64,000 nucleotides of DNA from Maratus speciosus (taxonomy: Eukaryota > Arthropoda > Arachnida > Araneae > Salticidae). The position numbers were made by a program, and so were the translations under genes. The stretch spans positions 16,695,701 through 16,759,700 of the forward strand of contig OZ010792.1 in NCBI GenBank assembly GCA_963932465.1, given 5' to 3'. The notes below the pieces were generated by a model. It saw nothing but the letters and a program-made list of their open reading frames with translations, was not told the DNA's origin and ran no database searches. This document shows, piece by piece, positions 46,892 through 56,997 of the stretch. Position 1 is the first letter of the stretch. Each line of letters begins with the position of its first letter.

Positions 46892-47100
46892 CCATTTAGC
46901 GGGCGGTGCCCACAAAGAAGAACACCTAATTTTAATTCCAAAACCGGCAGCGGCACTAAGAATATTTAACTAAAGTTTTCCTTTTATAACGTACAGGAAA
47001 ACCAGAGAGTTTTTATTTTCTAACAAATTCGTTCGTAAATTCTGGTGTCAGCCCATCATTTCATCATTTTAAAAACAGACTTACTCTGCGCCGGAAAGGG
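46892..47100. mobile_element. TTAA-flanked MITE, family CCATTTAGCGGGCGG (209 bp)
   Basis: TTAA at 46888-46891 and 47101-47104. Ends CCATTTAGCGGGCGG and CTGCGCCGGAAAGGG are weakly inverted. AAATTCTGGTGTCAGCCC is present near the right side. Confidence 0.65.
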
Positions 47101-47549
47101 TTAATCTATTGCATGAATATCGTTTATAGATGTCATCGCTTTCCTTTTAATAATTTTAAAGACCGTTTTAGGTCCCGCTGTAAGTATGTGTGTACGTTAA
47201 GAGATGCATACGGTATATAACAATGGAGTTCTGAATAAAGAGGCGGAGACATATAGTGTAGAGTCTACCAGTTGCCAGTGAAATAAATGAGGGCGTTATC
47301 ACAAGCTGGCGGCGGATTTTTTTTTACACCGGATCAACAATTTCTGATTACCGGCGGAGCAATCTTCCACCAATAATATTTGAATAGAAAATTTCTCCTT
47401 ATTTTAGCGGCCTATTCATCCAAAAGTTCTCACGCAAATTTGGTAAAAATTTCTATTCGTTTTTATTGGTGGAAGCTATCACGGGCATTATAATCTCTTT
47501 CCCTGACACTGACAGGAGATTGTTTAGGTTGTCACAATATGGCGGAAAC

Positions 47550-48090
47550 AATGGAGTTATGAATGAAGAGGAGGAGACATTTAGTGTACTGTCTACCAGT
47601 TGCGAGTGAAGTAACTGAGGTGGTTGCACAAGATGGCGGCTGCTTTTTTAAAAATCGGATCTTCAGTTTCTGATTACCGCCAAGGCAAACATCCCACCAG
47701 TAAAATTGAATAGAAAATTTCGCCTTAATTAAGCGTCTTATTCATGGAAATGCTTTCTCAAAAATGTTGTAAAAGTTACTATTTGTTTTTACTGGTGTTA
47801 GTATGCCTCGTAAAACTGTCAGTTTGTTTCCCTGGTTGTCACACTATGGCGGAAACGCAGGGCCCGACTACCGCCAATGTAAACTCCTACCAGTAAAAAT
47901 GAAAATCTGTTTCTACCATTATTTATGGCTGAAATTTTGTAATAATAATGCGCTTAAAAAGTTGAAAGTTTATGTATAAATCTACTGGTGGAAATTTCCA
48001 CAAGCGGTAAACAACTGCTGCGATAGCGGTTACAGTTGAAGCTTCACTATTTTAAGGATATGTCTGTTGCTCTTTATTAATAGTTCCATC
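47550..48090. mobile_element. MITE-C, copy 3, nested inside copy 2
   Basis: A perfect 8-bp TSD, GCGGAAAC (47542-47549 and 48091-48098). Ends AATGGAGTTATGAATGAAG and CTCTTTATTAATAGTTCCAT. Copy 3 has the full family interior, so an element jumped into a relative. Confidence 0.85.
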
Positions 48091-48198
48091 GCGGAAACGC
48101 AGTCCTTACTACCGCCGATGTAAACTTTCACCAGCAAAAATAAATATATGTTTTTGTCTATAATTATGACTGAAATTTTGTATTAATAACGCGTTTAA

Positions 48199-48407
48199 CC
48201 CCTTGAAGGGCGGTGATGCCGTTATGGCATCACATAATTTTAATCCCTATTTGCCACATTGGCACCCGAATTTATAATGAAAATTTCCCTTTTATTAAGT
48301 GCGCAAAAATACACTATTACTTGTTTACAAATAAATTTTCTTGTAAATACTGTTGTCATTCAACTATTTCAACGTTTTACGAATACAAATACCTTGCCCT
48401 GAAAGGC
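48199..48407. mobile_element. TTAA-flanked MITE, CCCCTTGAAGGGC type
   Basis: TTAA at 48195-48198 and 48408-48411. Ends CCCCTTGAAGGGCGG and TTGCCCTGAAAGGC. Inserted within MITE-C copy 2, splitting AATAACGCGT from AATAAGACGAAATT. Confidence 0.75.
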
Positions 48408-48596
48408 TTAAATAAGACGAAATTTTTTGTTCAAATTTACTGGTGGAAGTTTGTCTCGACGGAAATGAGCCACTGAGAAACCGGTTACAGTTGAAGCTTT
48501 ACTATTTTGAGGGTATGTCAGTTCCTCTTTATTTATAATTCCAAGTGTATAACACGAACCTAAGTATGTAACATTGATGCATGTAAGTACATCAAC

Positions 48597-48795
48597 CCTT
48601 AATTCTCGCTCCCGTGATATTCATGGGCTGTGTCTTTTATTTAGATTGTTTGATTCCCACCAGTTTTATAAAATAGTGTATTTGGCTTTATTATGGCATC
48701 ATTTTACCTGTCATTAAATAAGGTGAATAGTTCTTTTTCATAAAAGTGGTAGCAATAAGCAATTTGAATTTTTAAACCGAAATTTAATGGTACCG
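48597..48795. mobile_element. TTAA-type MITE, family CCCCTTAATGCTCG, copy 3
   Basis: Right flank TTAA (48796-48799); left flank decayed to TCAA (48593-48596). The core reads CACCAGTTTTATAAAATAG ... TCATTAAATAAGGTGAATAG. Its right TTAA is also the left TTAA of the next element. Confidence 0.75.
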
Positions 48796-48799
48796 TTAA

Positions 48800-49029
48800 C
48801 CCTCTCGCTGCGCAACCCGAGAAATACTCGGGCATGCATTTTCCCGTCTAATTAATACTATTTGGTTATTAACACCAGTTATTTTTTAGCGAAAACTTTA
48901 TCTGATTTAATCAGGACATTTTCCCCGATTACGATAGTCAAAACTGTTTGCTTTAAAGAACTGGTGATAAAAGATTAAAAATTCTGTAAAAGACGCTAAT
49001 CTCGAAGAATTACTTACGGAGCGAGAGGG
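48800..49029. mobile_element. TTAA-flanked MITE, family CCCTCTCGCTGCG
   Basis: TTAA at 48796-48799 (shared) and 49030-49033. Ends CCCTCTCGCTGCGC and GGAGCGAGAGGG are inverted. AACACCAGTTATTTTTT and AAAGAACTGGTGATAAAAG are mirror motifs inside. Confidence 0.85.
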
Positions 49030-49041
49030 TTAAGGGTTTAA

Positions 49042-49722
49042 CCCATTACTGCGCAGCTTCGCATATATGCAAAGAACCGTGCTTTGAATTTAATAGATTT
49101 TTTTTTTATTCGTATATACCTAATGCACACCAGAAAATTAAAATAGCAATATCTGCTTTAAATTATAACAGACATTCCGTATTTAAATAAAGCGAAATTG
49201 ACCATTAAAACTTTCTGGTGTGTAATCAGACTCTCCGAACTATGTTATTTCTAGAACGCATTCTAACATGGGAATTAAAGTGTTAAATGTTAAGCTTTGG
49301 CTAGTTCCATGTGTTTTTGTAGGGTAAGTCACGTAGCTGATAACTGCTATGCTTCTTGGCCACCGTTATTTTCGAAAAGTTTGCTTGGCTTTATTCAATT
49401 AATGGGATATCTCCCATAAAATAAGGCACATTTTTCCGATCTAAAATACTGGTAGCCAAAAATTGCGGCATGTGACTTACACTACAAGTACCCATGGAAA
49501 TAGCCTTTTATAAAATAAATAATTATATAAAATAAGGTATTTGGAGACATACTTCTTAAAATATTTACTAATTTGCAATATTTTAGGGTAAAACAGCGCC
49601 ACGACAGTAGTTTTAACTTGTAGTGCAGATGTGCAACAGAAGAAAACATTGACGTATTATATGAAAAAAGTAAATCATATAAAAATTTTTCGAAACAAAA
49701 TAAAAAATCGCGCATTTAAGGG
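49042..49722. mobile_element. TTAA-flanked MITE-M, copy 2 (empty site for the 1000-bp element)
   Basis: TTAA at 49038-49041 and 49723-49726. Ends CCCATTACTGCGCAG and GCGCATTTAAGGG. Inverted relative to 30247-33251. GCACACCAGAAAATTAAAAT and ACTTTCTGGTGTGTAATC are mirror motifs. It holds a nested TA MITE (49322-49482) and flanking GGCTATTTCCATG/CATGGAACTAGCC inverted text absent from copy 1. Confidence 0.8.
49322..49482. mobile_element. TA-flanked MITE nested in MITE-M
   Basis: TA at 49320-49321 and 49483-49484. Ends GGGTAAGTCACGTAGCTGAT and GCATGTGACTTACAC are inverted. 161 bp, no coding capacity; mariner/pogo-type by its TA target. Confidence 0.75.
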
Positions 49723-49921
49723 TTAAAAACACAGGATTTATGCACTTTTGACGATTGTGTATTAATTATAATATATTCCTCATGAAATTAATTATAAAAT
49801 AAAAATTTGTGAATTAAATTTAATCTGCCGTGCGCAAATTAAATCTGCTAATAAAGCAAAATTTTATGTGTATGCGTATGTATTTTGTTTCCATTTTTGT
49901 TCTATTTAGTTACTTTTTTAA

Positions 49922-50355
49922 AGGATCTCAGGACTCTTAAAATTGGAAAAAATGAAAAAAAGGACCATTTTCAACATTTAATATCTTAAAATGTATTTGA
50001 TATTAAGATACAATTTTAAATGGGAATGAAAAACACAAGTATGTTCTTTCATTTCAAATATTTGAAACATTGCAATATGAAGAATTAACATTTACAGGGG
50101 GCTCAAAACTGTTAGACATTTGACGAGCAGAAAATCGGCATAACAGCTTATGCGGACGATTACAAAATAAATTTTGAAACTAGAATGAAAAACTTGGTGC
50201 ATACTTATAAATCAGATTATAATAATTACACTGAACCTAAATAAATTTGTATTTAAAGCATTTTTATATTTTTAATACAAAGTTGTATTTAGCTAATGCA
50301 AAATTTAGAAAATTTCAACAATATAAACAACTAAAATATATATATATATATATAT

Positions 50356-50394
<39 letters not shown>

Positions 50395-51446
50395 TAAAAA
50401 GGAAATTTTAGGTTCAGTTTATACAGACTAACATGAAAAATATGTTTTAAAAATTTCCTGAAAAAATATTAAGAAGTTTTTGAGATATCGTGCGCGTTAT
50501 GCCCATAAACGTCATTTGGAGAAAAATGACTTCAAAGTTTTGTAAACACCGCTTCAGCTACTGAGCAAGTATAATTCTAAATGCCATAACTTCTGTTCTA
50601 ATAGGAATTTCAAGACAACAATTATATCAAAATGTTCAGAAAACATAGAAGTTTAACATCTAAAAAAATTAAATTTCAAAAATTTTAGAGCTTTAAGAGT
50701 CTTGAGACCCCTTAAAGCTTTAAAATTTTCGAAATTTTAATTTTTTTAGATGTTAAACTCCTATCTTTTCTGAACATTTTGATATAATTGTTTTTTGAAA
50801 TTCCTATTAGAACTGAAGTTATGGGTTTTACATTTATACACGTTCAATAGCTGAAGCGTCGTTTCGGAAACTTTGAAGCCATTTTTCTCCAAATGACGTT
50901 TTCGGGCACAACGCGCACGATATCTCAAAAACTTATGAATATTTTTTCATGAAATTTTCAAAACGTATGTTTCATGTTAGTCTGTATAAACTGAACCTAA
51001 AATTTCCTTTTTATTGTTCAAAACAATATTTTTTTAGGCGGTTATACTGTTTAAATTTTCTAAATTTTGCATTAGCCAAATACAACTTTGTATTGAAATT
51101 TTAAAAAAGCTTTAAATACAAATTTATTTAGGTTCAAGGTAATTATTACAATCTGAAGTATAAGTAGGCACCAAAATTTTCATTCTAGTTGCAATACTTA
51201 TTTTGTAATCGTGCTCGTAAGCTGTTATGCCGATTTTTTGCTCGTCAAATGTCTAACAGTTTGGAGCTCCCTGTAAATGCTAATTCTGCATCTTACAATT
51301 TTTTAAATACATTAAATGAAAGAACATACTTATATATTTTATTCCAATTAAAATTGTGTCTGAAAATAAAATACATTTTAAGATATTAAATGTTAAAAAT
51401 GGTCTTTTTTTTTCATTTTTTCCAATTTTAAGAGTCCTGAGACACC
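49922..51446. mobile_element. TTAA-flanked palindromic element, 1.5 kb
   Basis: TTAA at 49918-49921 and 51447-51450. Ends AGGATCTCAGGACTCTTAAA and its inverted partner. Almost the entire length folds back, centred near 50710. Mirrored landmarks include TAAACTGAACCTAAAATTTC, CGATATCTCAAAAACTT and CCAAATGACGTTTTCGGG versus CATAAACGTCATTTGG. The left arm has a (AT)n/T28 expansion at about 50337-50391. No coding frame. Confidence 0.85.
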
Positions 51447-51450
51447 TTAA

Positions 51451-52050
51451 TACATACTTAATACATTTTATTGTACATTTTTGCCATTCATTAACATATT
51501 TGAACCAATTTCTATGTTTTAATAATAAAACTAACTTCAAAGTCTTATGCTTAAATTATTTTTTACACACACAGTGAATAAAAATATATGCAAAAAATTA
51601 TTCTAAACTTTATCCTAATTCTACGAATTAACATTCATTAACAATCACTAATTTATTTACAGATTAATTAGATGCAAGGAAATGCGAGCGGGATTAAAAG
51701 CTTCAATAAAACTGTCCGGATCATTAAATATAAATAATAAATATGCAGATTAATGACGTGATGAAACTGAAAATAATACCTCTCGCTCACTAGGACTGGA
51801 GATATTTATATACTGGGATATTGTTAAAGAGATTATTCATCAAAGACTGATAGCTATGCTTTTTATACTGTATTAAAATTAATTAGGTACGTCTAATTAA
51901 TTACGCTCTCCTATGGCAAATAAATTATTCTCGCCATACTATATTAAAGATGATTTTTTAGAACATATTTTCGAAATTTAATCATTGACTAGTATTGTAT
52001 GGCTAGAAATATTTTATTTGTTAAATATAGGGGATGCAAATATAGTTCTA
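51451..52050. other. No recognisable feature
   Basis: AT-rich sequence; nothing supported. Confidence 0.45.
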
Positions 52051-52054
52051 TTAA

Positions 52055-52257
52055 CCCCTTGAGGGACAAGTAATTGTGTTTCTGAAATGTCGAATGCACA
52101 CCAGAATTTGCAAAAAGATTTATTGCAAAATAAGGAAAAGCAATTTAACGACTCTTTTCGACCAAAGTAAGAAAAGTAAAATTTGATAAAATTTTTCCTG
52201 TGCAAATCTTCATTAAATGTAGGTGGGATAAAATGTATTCCACTGCCCCACAAGGGG
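52055..52257. mobile_element. TTAA-flanked MITE, family CNCCTTGAGGGG, copy 4
   Basis: TTAA at 52051-52054 and 52258-52261. Ends CCCCTTGAGGGACAAG and TGCCCCACAAGGGG. It is inverted relative to copy 1 and contains GCACACCAGAATTTGC. Confidence 0.85.
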
Positions 52258-52565
52258 TTAATTAATAAATGTTAACACACGCCAAGACAAGTAAATTTTG
52301 TATAGTAAATCATGCTTGAAACTCATTTATTCCTGTATAAAAATACTGGATACCTCACAACTCGAAGCCGAACCCGAATTTTCTTTCCTTACTTTATCTA
52401 TAAAGGTGACATTTTAATGAAATGTTTGTAACTGACTTGCATTCCTTTCTTTGACATGTGATGGCTGTGAAGTAAATTGATTTCATATACTAGATTAATT
52501 TTAACACAATTATTTTAACTGGTAAATAAATCATATCAGATGTAAATTTCCGACCGGGCTAAAAA

Positions 52566-52640
52566 TGTCCGGACCAAGATTCGAACCAGGGATCTCTTGG
52601 CTGAAGACGCCAATGCTCTACCATCTGAGCTATCCCGGAC
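52566..52640 (-). tRNA. tRNA-like unit 1 (probably tRNA-derived repeat)
   Basis: 75 nt. The acceptor stem GTCCGGG/TCCGGAC pairs with one G-T. The D arm TAGCTCAGATGGTAGAGCA is standard, as is GGTTCGAATC in the T arm. The anticodon stem TTGGC/GCCAA pairs and gives loop GTCTTCA, nominally anticodon CTT (Lys), but C at position 37 is unusual, and the T stem has a mismatch. Because a second copy lies inverted nearby with the same flanks, I read this as a tRNA-derived mobile repeat rather than a confirmed functional gene. Confidence 0.5.
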
Positions 52641-52894
52641 GAATCTGGTGGAACTTTTTCACCCAATTAACCTTATTGATCATAGCTTCTGATCTGAAAT
52701 CTGGTTCAGCTCAACAGAATAAATCGCAGGTAATGGGACTCCATAAATCGCTGGATATGTAATTACACAAGATTAATTTTAACACAATTATTTTAATTGG
52801 TAAATAAATGATTTATTATGTTGAGCTGAACCAGTTTTCCGACCAGATGTTATAATCAATAAGGTTAGCAGGATGAAAAAGTTCCACCAGATTC

Positions 52895-52969
52895 GCCCGG
52901 GATAGCTCAGATGATAGAGCATTGGCGGCTTCAGCGAAGAAATCTCTGGTTCGAATCCTGGTCCAGACA
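52895..52969 (+). tRNA. tRNA-like unit 2, decayed
   Basis: 75 nt, inverted relative to unit 1. The A-box region TAGCTCAGATGATAGAGCA and B box GGTTCGAATCC are kept, but the anticodon stem TTGGC/GCGAA is mismatched. Most likely non-functional as a tRNA. Confidence 0.45.
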
Positions 52970-53347
52970 TTTTTCGCCCGGTCGGAAATTTACATCTGAT
53001 ATGATGCCATATAACCCAGGAAAAACAACAGAAGCTTAGAAAAATAAAAAAAAGATTAGATGAAGCTTTATTTATTGCATGATGAAGTATACATGTGGCC
53101 AAGAAACAATTCACGGAGTAAAAGGCTTAAGCCATATTTGCCAACATTCAACTAAACTTCCGTAAAATGTGAGTTAAGTTGACTCAAGTTATACGCGTTA
53201 CTAACCTGAAAATTTATTTAATATATCATTATATATTTAAAATGATATTTTTCTATGAAATCTATTTGAATTAATTTCTTTAGTAAAATTCTGGTTCGAA
53301 ACGTATTTAACCTGGGTCAATGTAACCCACATTTTACGGAAGTTTAA

Positions 53348-53573
53348 CCCATTAACCGCCAAAACTATAAGGTTGAATTTTTCAACTTTTTAGCTGAACG
53401 TCGTTTGCCACCACAAATTCTGAAAGGTAATTTTCGCGTTATTTGATTTTAAAATTGAGTGTCTTTAAGTAAGGCCAATTTCTTAGTTGAAAAATAGTGG
53501 TGGGTTTGTAAATAATTTAAATATGTGCATTTATTTTGACCGTTGCGTGAACGCAACACCAGCGGTTAATGGG
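53348..53573. mobile_element. TTAA-flanked MITE, family CCCATTAACCGC, copy 2
   Basis: TTAA at 53344-53347 and 53574-53577. Ends CCCATTAACCGCC and GCGGTTAATGGG form a near-perfect inverted pair. It aligns along its whole length with 5586-5810. Confidence 0.85.
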
Positions 53574-53593
53574 TTAAGGGAAAGTTGACAAGT

Positions 53594-53740
53594 ATGCCCT
53601 GAACACCATTTCACAAACGTAATTGCTTGCCCCTCAAGGGGTTAATGTTTATTTTGCCATTTTTAATCGCAGATAATTTTTTCATTGGAAAAAGCAAATA
53701 AAATTACTATAACATAATGGTGCCAAGAGCATTTAGAGCC
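53594..53740. mobile_element. Fragments of two TTAA MITE families
   Basis: 53594-53641 matches the right end of the CNCCTTGAGGGG family (CACAAACGTAATTGCTTGCC then CCTCAAGGGG). 53645-53740 matches the interior of the CCCTTTGCTCTCGAG family (TTTTAATCGCAGATAATTTT). Confidence 0.6.
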
Positions 53741-55101
53741 TCGATTTAACCTTTTAGCAGGCAAGTCGGAGGTGAAATGACAAATTAGAGTTGTAATTTC
53801 ACGCTTCCTGGCTTGACAAAACATTGCCAACATACAAAGATTTTGGCGACCGAAAAGGGTAGACAATGTTTTGGCACGAGAAAAGGATTAGCAAAACTTA
53901 TGCGGTCTATTGCTTGTAGAGCTTTTAGGGTTGCCAGCAAAACAAATTCTTGTGGTATCAAGGAGTGTACAGATGAGATGCGCATATGTTTTTTTAAAGT
54001 ACATTGTGATTTTAGCCAAAATATCCAGACTCAAACATTATGCAACTAGAAAAGAATACAAAGACGGACCAATATGGCACATATTCATGGGCTAGTGTAC
54101 ATTGCGGTAGTTAAAAAAATACAAACGTGTGGAAAAGGTTTATGAGAAAAGGGGTTAAAAATTTGCAGCTGTTAAAGAAGAAACATGCATATTTTAGTTC
54201 TTTTAATGGTCAGATTTTATGAGACGAAAAGTGAGTAGGGGCAGCAAATACGAATAAAAATGCAAGTTAAGGAAGTTTAGCGATGAGAACTGAAATAGAT
54301 ATACCGAGCATGTGCTGTGCAGCTACCATTCCATGATGTTTTTACATTAACCGAAAGCTGTAACGTTTAAAAGAAGGAATGCGTGTGAGAAACTGTCTTA
54401 AAATTGAAAAGTAAAACTGACTTACTGATTTACTTTCTTTGAAAGTGATGAGTTTTTGAAAGAATTAAATTAGCTTAAATAAATGTGAGGGGCTTGAGGT
54501 AAGAAGTAAAACAGACAAATTTTAAGTATTAAATTCAATTTAGCAACCTCCCGGAGGGGGGAGAAAGCAAACCCATGAAAAATAATACAAAGTAATTAAA
54601 TTAAAATTTTAAGTGTGCGCAAGGGGGTGGGGGGACTTAAAGGCAATGTATAACAGGATAACTTTTATAATGCCATCCCAAGAATTGCTGGAAATACCGA
54701 ATATCTTCGTCAAAGTAACATTAAGCTTATATGTTTTACTTTAAATTATTATCTGCATGGTCCCCCCCCCCCTGTTGTTGGTATGCAGGTAAATACCGCT
54801 TTACTTCATTGCTTCATCTGGAACTACATCAGTGAGTCAATCTGTACTTTTTATCACATCGATTTGATGTTTAGAGACAAGTACGTTGTTCCCCTTGACT
54901 GATTAAGGCAAGGATGGCCTTTGACAACTGCTCTACCTCATGCATACGGAGCACAGTACTGGGCTCATCAAATATGGAACATATCAATTGAATGGCTAAA
55001 TCCTTTCGAAATAAAACTGTTTAAGTAGTTTTACACTCGGTCTATTTAGCATTCATTATCATAAATGATATCACCGTTAAAAATCAAAGACAATTACATC
55101 A
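53741..55101. other. No recognisable feature
   Basis: Somewhat less repetitive sequence with short open frames (66-78 codons) on both strands that share no known motif. No gene is supported. Confidence 0.45.
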
Positions 55102-55103
55102 TA

Positions 55104-56746
55104 CAGCTCATATTCAAAATATTAGAATAATTGAGAAAAAGTAATGAGAAAAAATTATTTTTCATTTATTTATTTTTGGTACTAAGTAAATGCAATTGAA
55201 TTTCTTACCAATTAAATCTGGAATGTTTACATAAGATTTTAACATTTACAAAATATAAAATACAGTACAGTAAATTAGGTATACAGCTTTCTGAAGCACA
55301 TCAAAATATTAGAATAAAATTTAGATTGGTTCAAAATATTAGAATATTTTATTTTACGCAACAATATTACCCTATGAATATGAAGTAGATGGTAGTTAAT
55401 ATTTTGTAGCATCCACTTTAGCTTTCCTATCAGCGTACAATCGATCTTGTATACTATATACAAGGTGTTTACAAACATTTTGATCAATATTAGCCCAAAT
55501 AGACTTTATACGTGCCACTAACTCAGTTTTACTTGAAGGAGGATTTTCTGGGAGTTTTTTCTTCATTATACACCATACGTTTTCGATGGAATTAAAGTCT
55601 GGTGAGTTTGGTGGCCAAGGAAGTACCTTAATGTTGTGTTGGCGGAACCAATTCTTAGTTGACACCGAGGTATGCGGTGACGCTAAACCTTGTTGAAATA
55701 TGAAATCATCTTCAAATAAATCTTCTGATGATGGAATCACGTAATATTCCAAAATTTCTTGATATATCTGAGAGCTAACCTTTTCGTAGACGATGCATAA
55801 CTTTCCAGGTCCTTCTGCACTCATCGAACCCCAAATTATGACACTAGCAGCTAATTTTACGGAACGTTTGAGGCATTCTTTATTCTTGTTTTGCTTCTTG
55901 CTTCATTCTCCAAACTCGAATACCTTGAATACCATATGAAACACGAAACATACTTTCATCACTAAATAATATAGTTTTCCAATCTTCTTCAATCGCTTTT
56001 GTTTTGCAGTCATGAGAGGTTTTGTTTTCGGTACACGAGATTCAAACTTAAATTTATGGAGACGTCTTCATGTTGTCGATGTAGAAACTTCAACTCTTTC
56101 TTCTTTCCATTTTCGGTGCAAGAATCACACACACTTTTAAAACGGTTTTTCTTAACTATACGCTTCAGTTTCCTGTCATTTCTAGCAGATGTTTTTGGTT
56201 TTCGCCCGCCATTTCTGCGATTATTTTGAAATTTTCCATTTTTTTAATATTTTGCTAGTATTTTACTAACGCTTGATTGCGAACAATGTAAATAATTCGC
56301 TATATAACATTTATTTTTATCGAGCCGGTAAAAATTAACCACACGAAGTTTAATAGATTCCGGAATATCACTCACACGACCCATTTTAAGACGAAAAAGC
56401 AAACAAACTGCAACAAGAATACTGATTTTAAATAAAATCGTCTGAATTTATTCACTGATGCCACTAGTTATGAATTGCTGATAATTAAATGAGAATTAAT
56501 GTGAAATATTCTAATATTTTGAACCACTTGAATAAACATTCTAATATTTTGACTTTTCAAGGTAATTTTTTTTTCAATTAATCTTTTCAAAAATGATATT
56601 AATTTTAAGATAATAAATAAGTTTATTCAACAATAAGTTCTTAATAAAAATATCGTTTGCATACTTTCATTAAAAAATATTAAATTACCAAACAATATTT
56701 TCAATTTATAAAAAAGTAATTATTCTAATATTTTGAATATGAGCTG
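55104..56746 (-). mobile_element. Tc1-type transposon, inactive, with IR/DR ends
   Basis: Inverted ends CAGCTCATATTCAAAATATT on both strands. TA precedes the left end; the right flank reads CA, one base from TA. Each end also has two inner copies of TCAAAATATTAGAATA about 30 bp apart (55301 and 55331; 56507 and 56538 inverted), an inverted/direct repeat layout known in some Tc1 elements. Length 1643 bp is normal for Tc1. Confidence 0.85.
55396..56384 (-). pseudogene. Tc1 transposase, degenerate
   Basis: Coding similarity starts at an ATG at 56384 (helix-turn-helix region with IPESIKLRVVNFYRLD) and ends at the stop at 55396, about 330 codons, the usual Tc1 size. Frameshifts and stops lie between 55825 and 56300; the last 142 codons (55824-55396) are open. 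The first catalytic Asp survives in TILFSDESMF. The second should lie in the position read as FQQGLASPHT, where Gly replaces Asp. The final Glu in NSIENVW is 34 residues further on, the D34E spacing of Tc1. The copy is therefore dead twice over, by frame lesions and by loss of a catalytic residue. Confidence 0.85.
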
Positions 56747-56997
56747 CATAAAAAAGTAGAAAGTTTATTTCTGTTGAAGGAGAAAAAAGATGTCTAGTTT
56801 TGTCAACTGTCTTTGAATACAACAAAGGTACAATTAGTTTATAAGCGAAATGAATCTGTGAGGGCGTGCCATATCTCGACATCCAATATAGCACTAAAAT
56901 CTCTGTGTTTTTGGAATTTATCGAGCTTGGTGAATGCAATCAAAAGTAGGAAACGTAAACTATAAACTGCTTCCAATAATCTATGTATTGAGTAGCA

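Larger units (their letters stand above)
47222..48545. mobile_element. MITE-C, copy 2 (outer), 8-bp TSD with one mismatch
   Basis: Flanks TATATAAC (47214-47221) and TGTATAAC (48546-48553). Starts AATGGAGTTCTGAATAAAG, ends TTCCTCTTTATTTATAATTC-like. It is interrupted by another MITE-C (47550-48090) and a TTAA MITE (48199-48407). TTCCACCA and CTGGTGG motifs recur inside. Confidence 0.75.
52540..53010. repeat. Palindrome carrying a tRNA-like unit in each arm
   Basis: Arms (about 52540-52690 and 52850-53010) are reverse complements: GAAATTTACATCTGATATGA, the tRNA-like unit, GTTCCACCAGATTCG and AATAAGGTTA appear in mirror order. Inner segments also pair (GGTTCAGCTCAACA/TGTTGAGCTGAACC). TTAATTTTAACACAATTATT occurs directly at about 52498 and 52770. 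Confidence 0.8.

Noticed and set aside
50363..50391. Long T and A runs (also 20050, 27559, 35287, 59670, 60237) as retroposon tails
   Set aside because: No associated retroposon body or TSD was found next to most of them; several lie inside palindromes or DNA transposons.
53663..54095. Overlapping frames of 61-78 codons that might be a host gene
   Set aside because: They occur on both strands with no recognisable domain and partly in MITE remnants.
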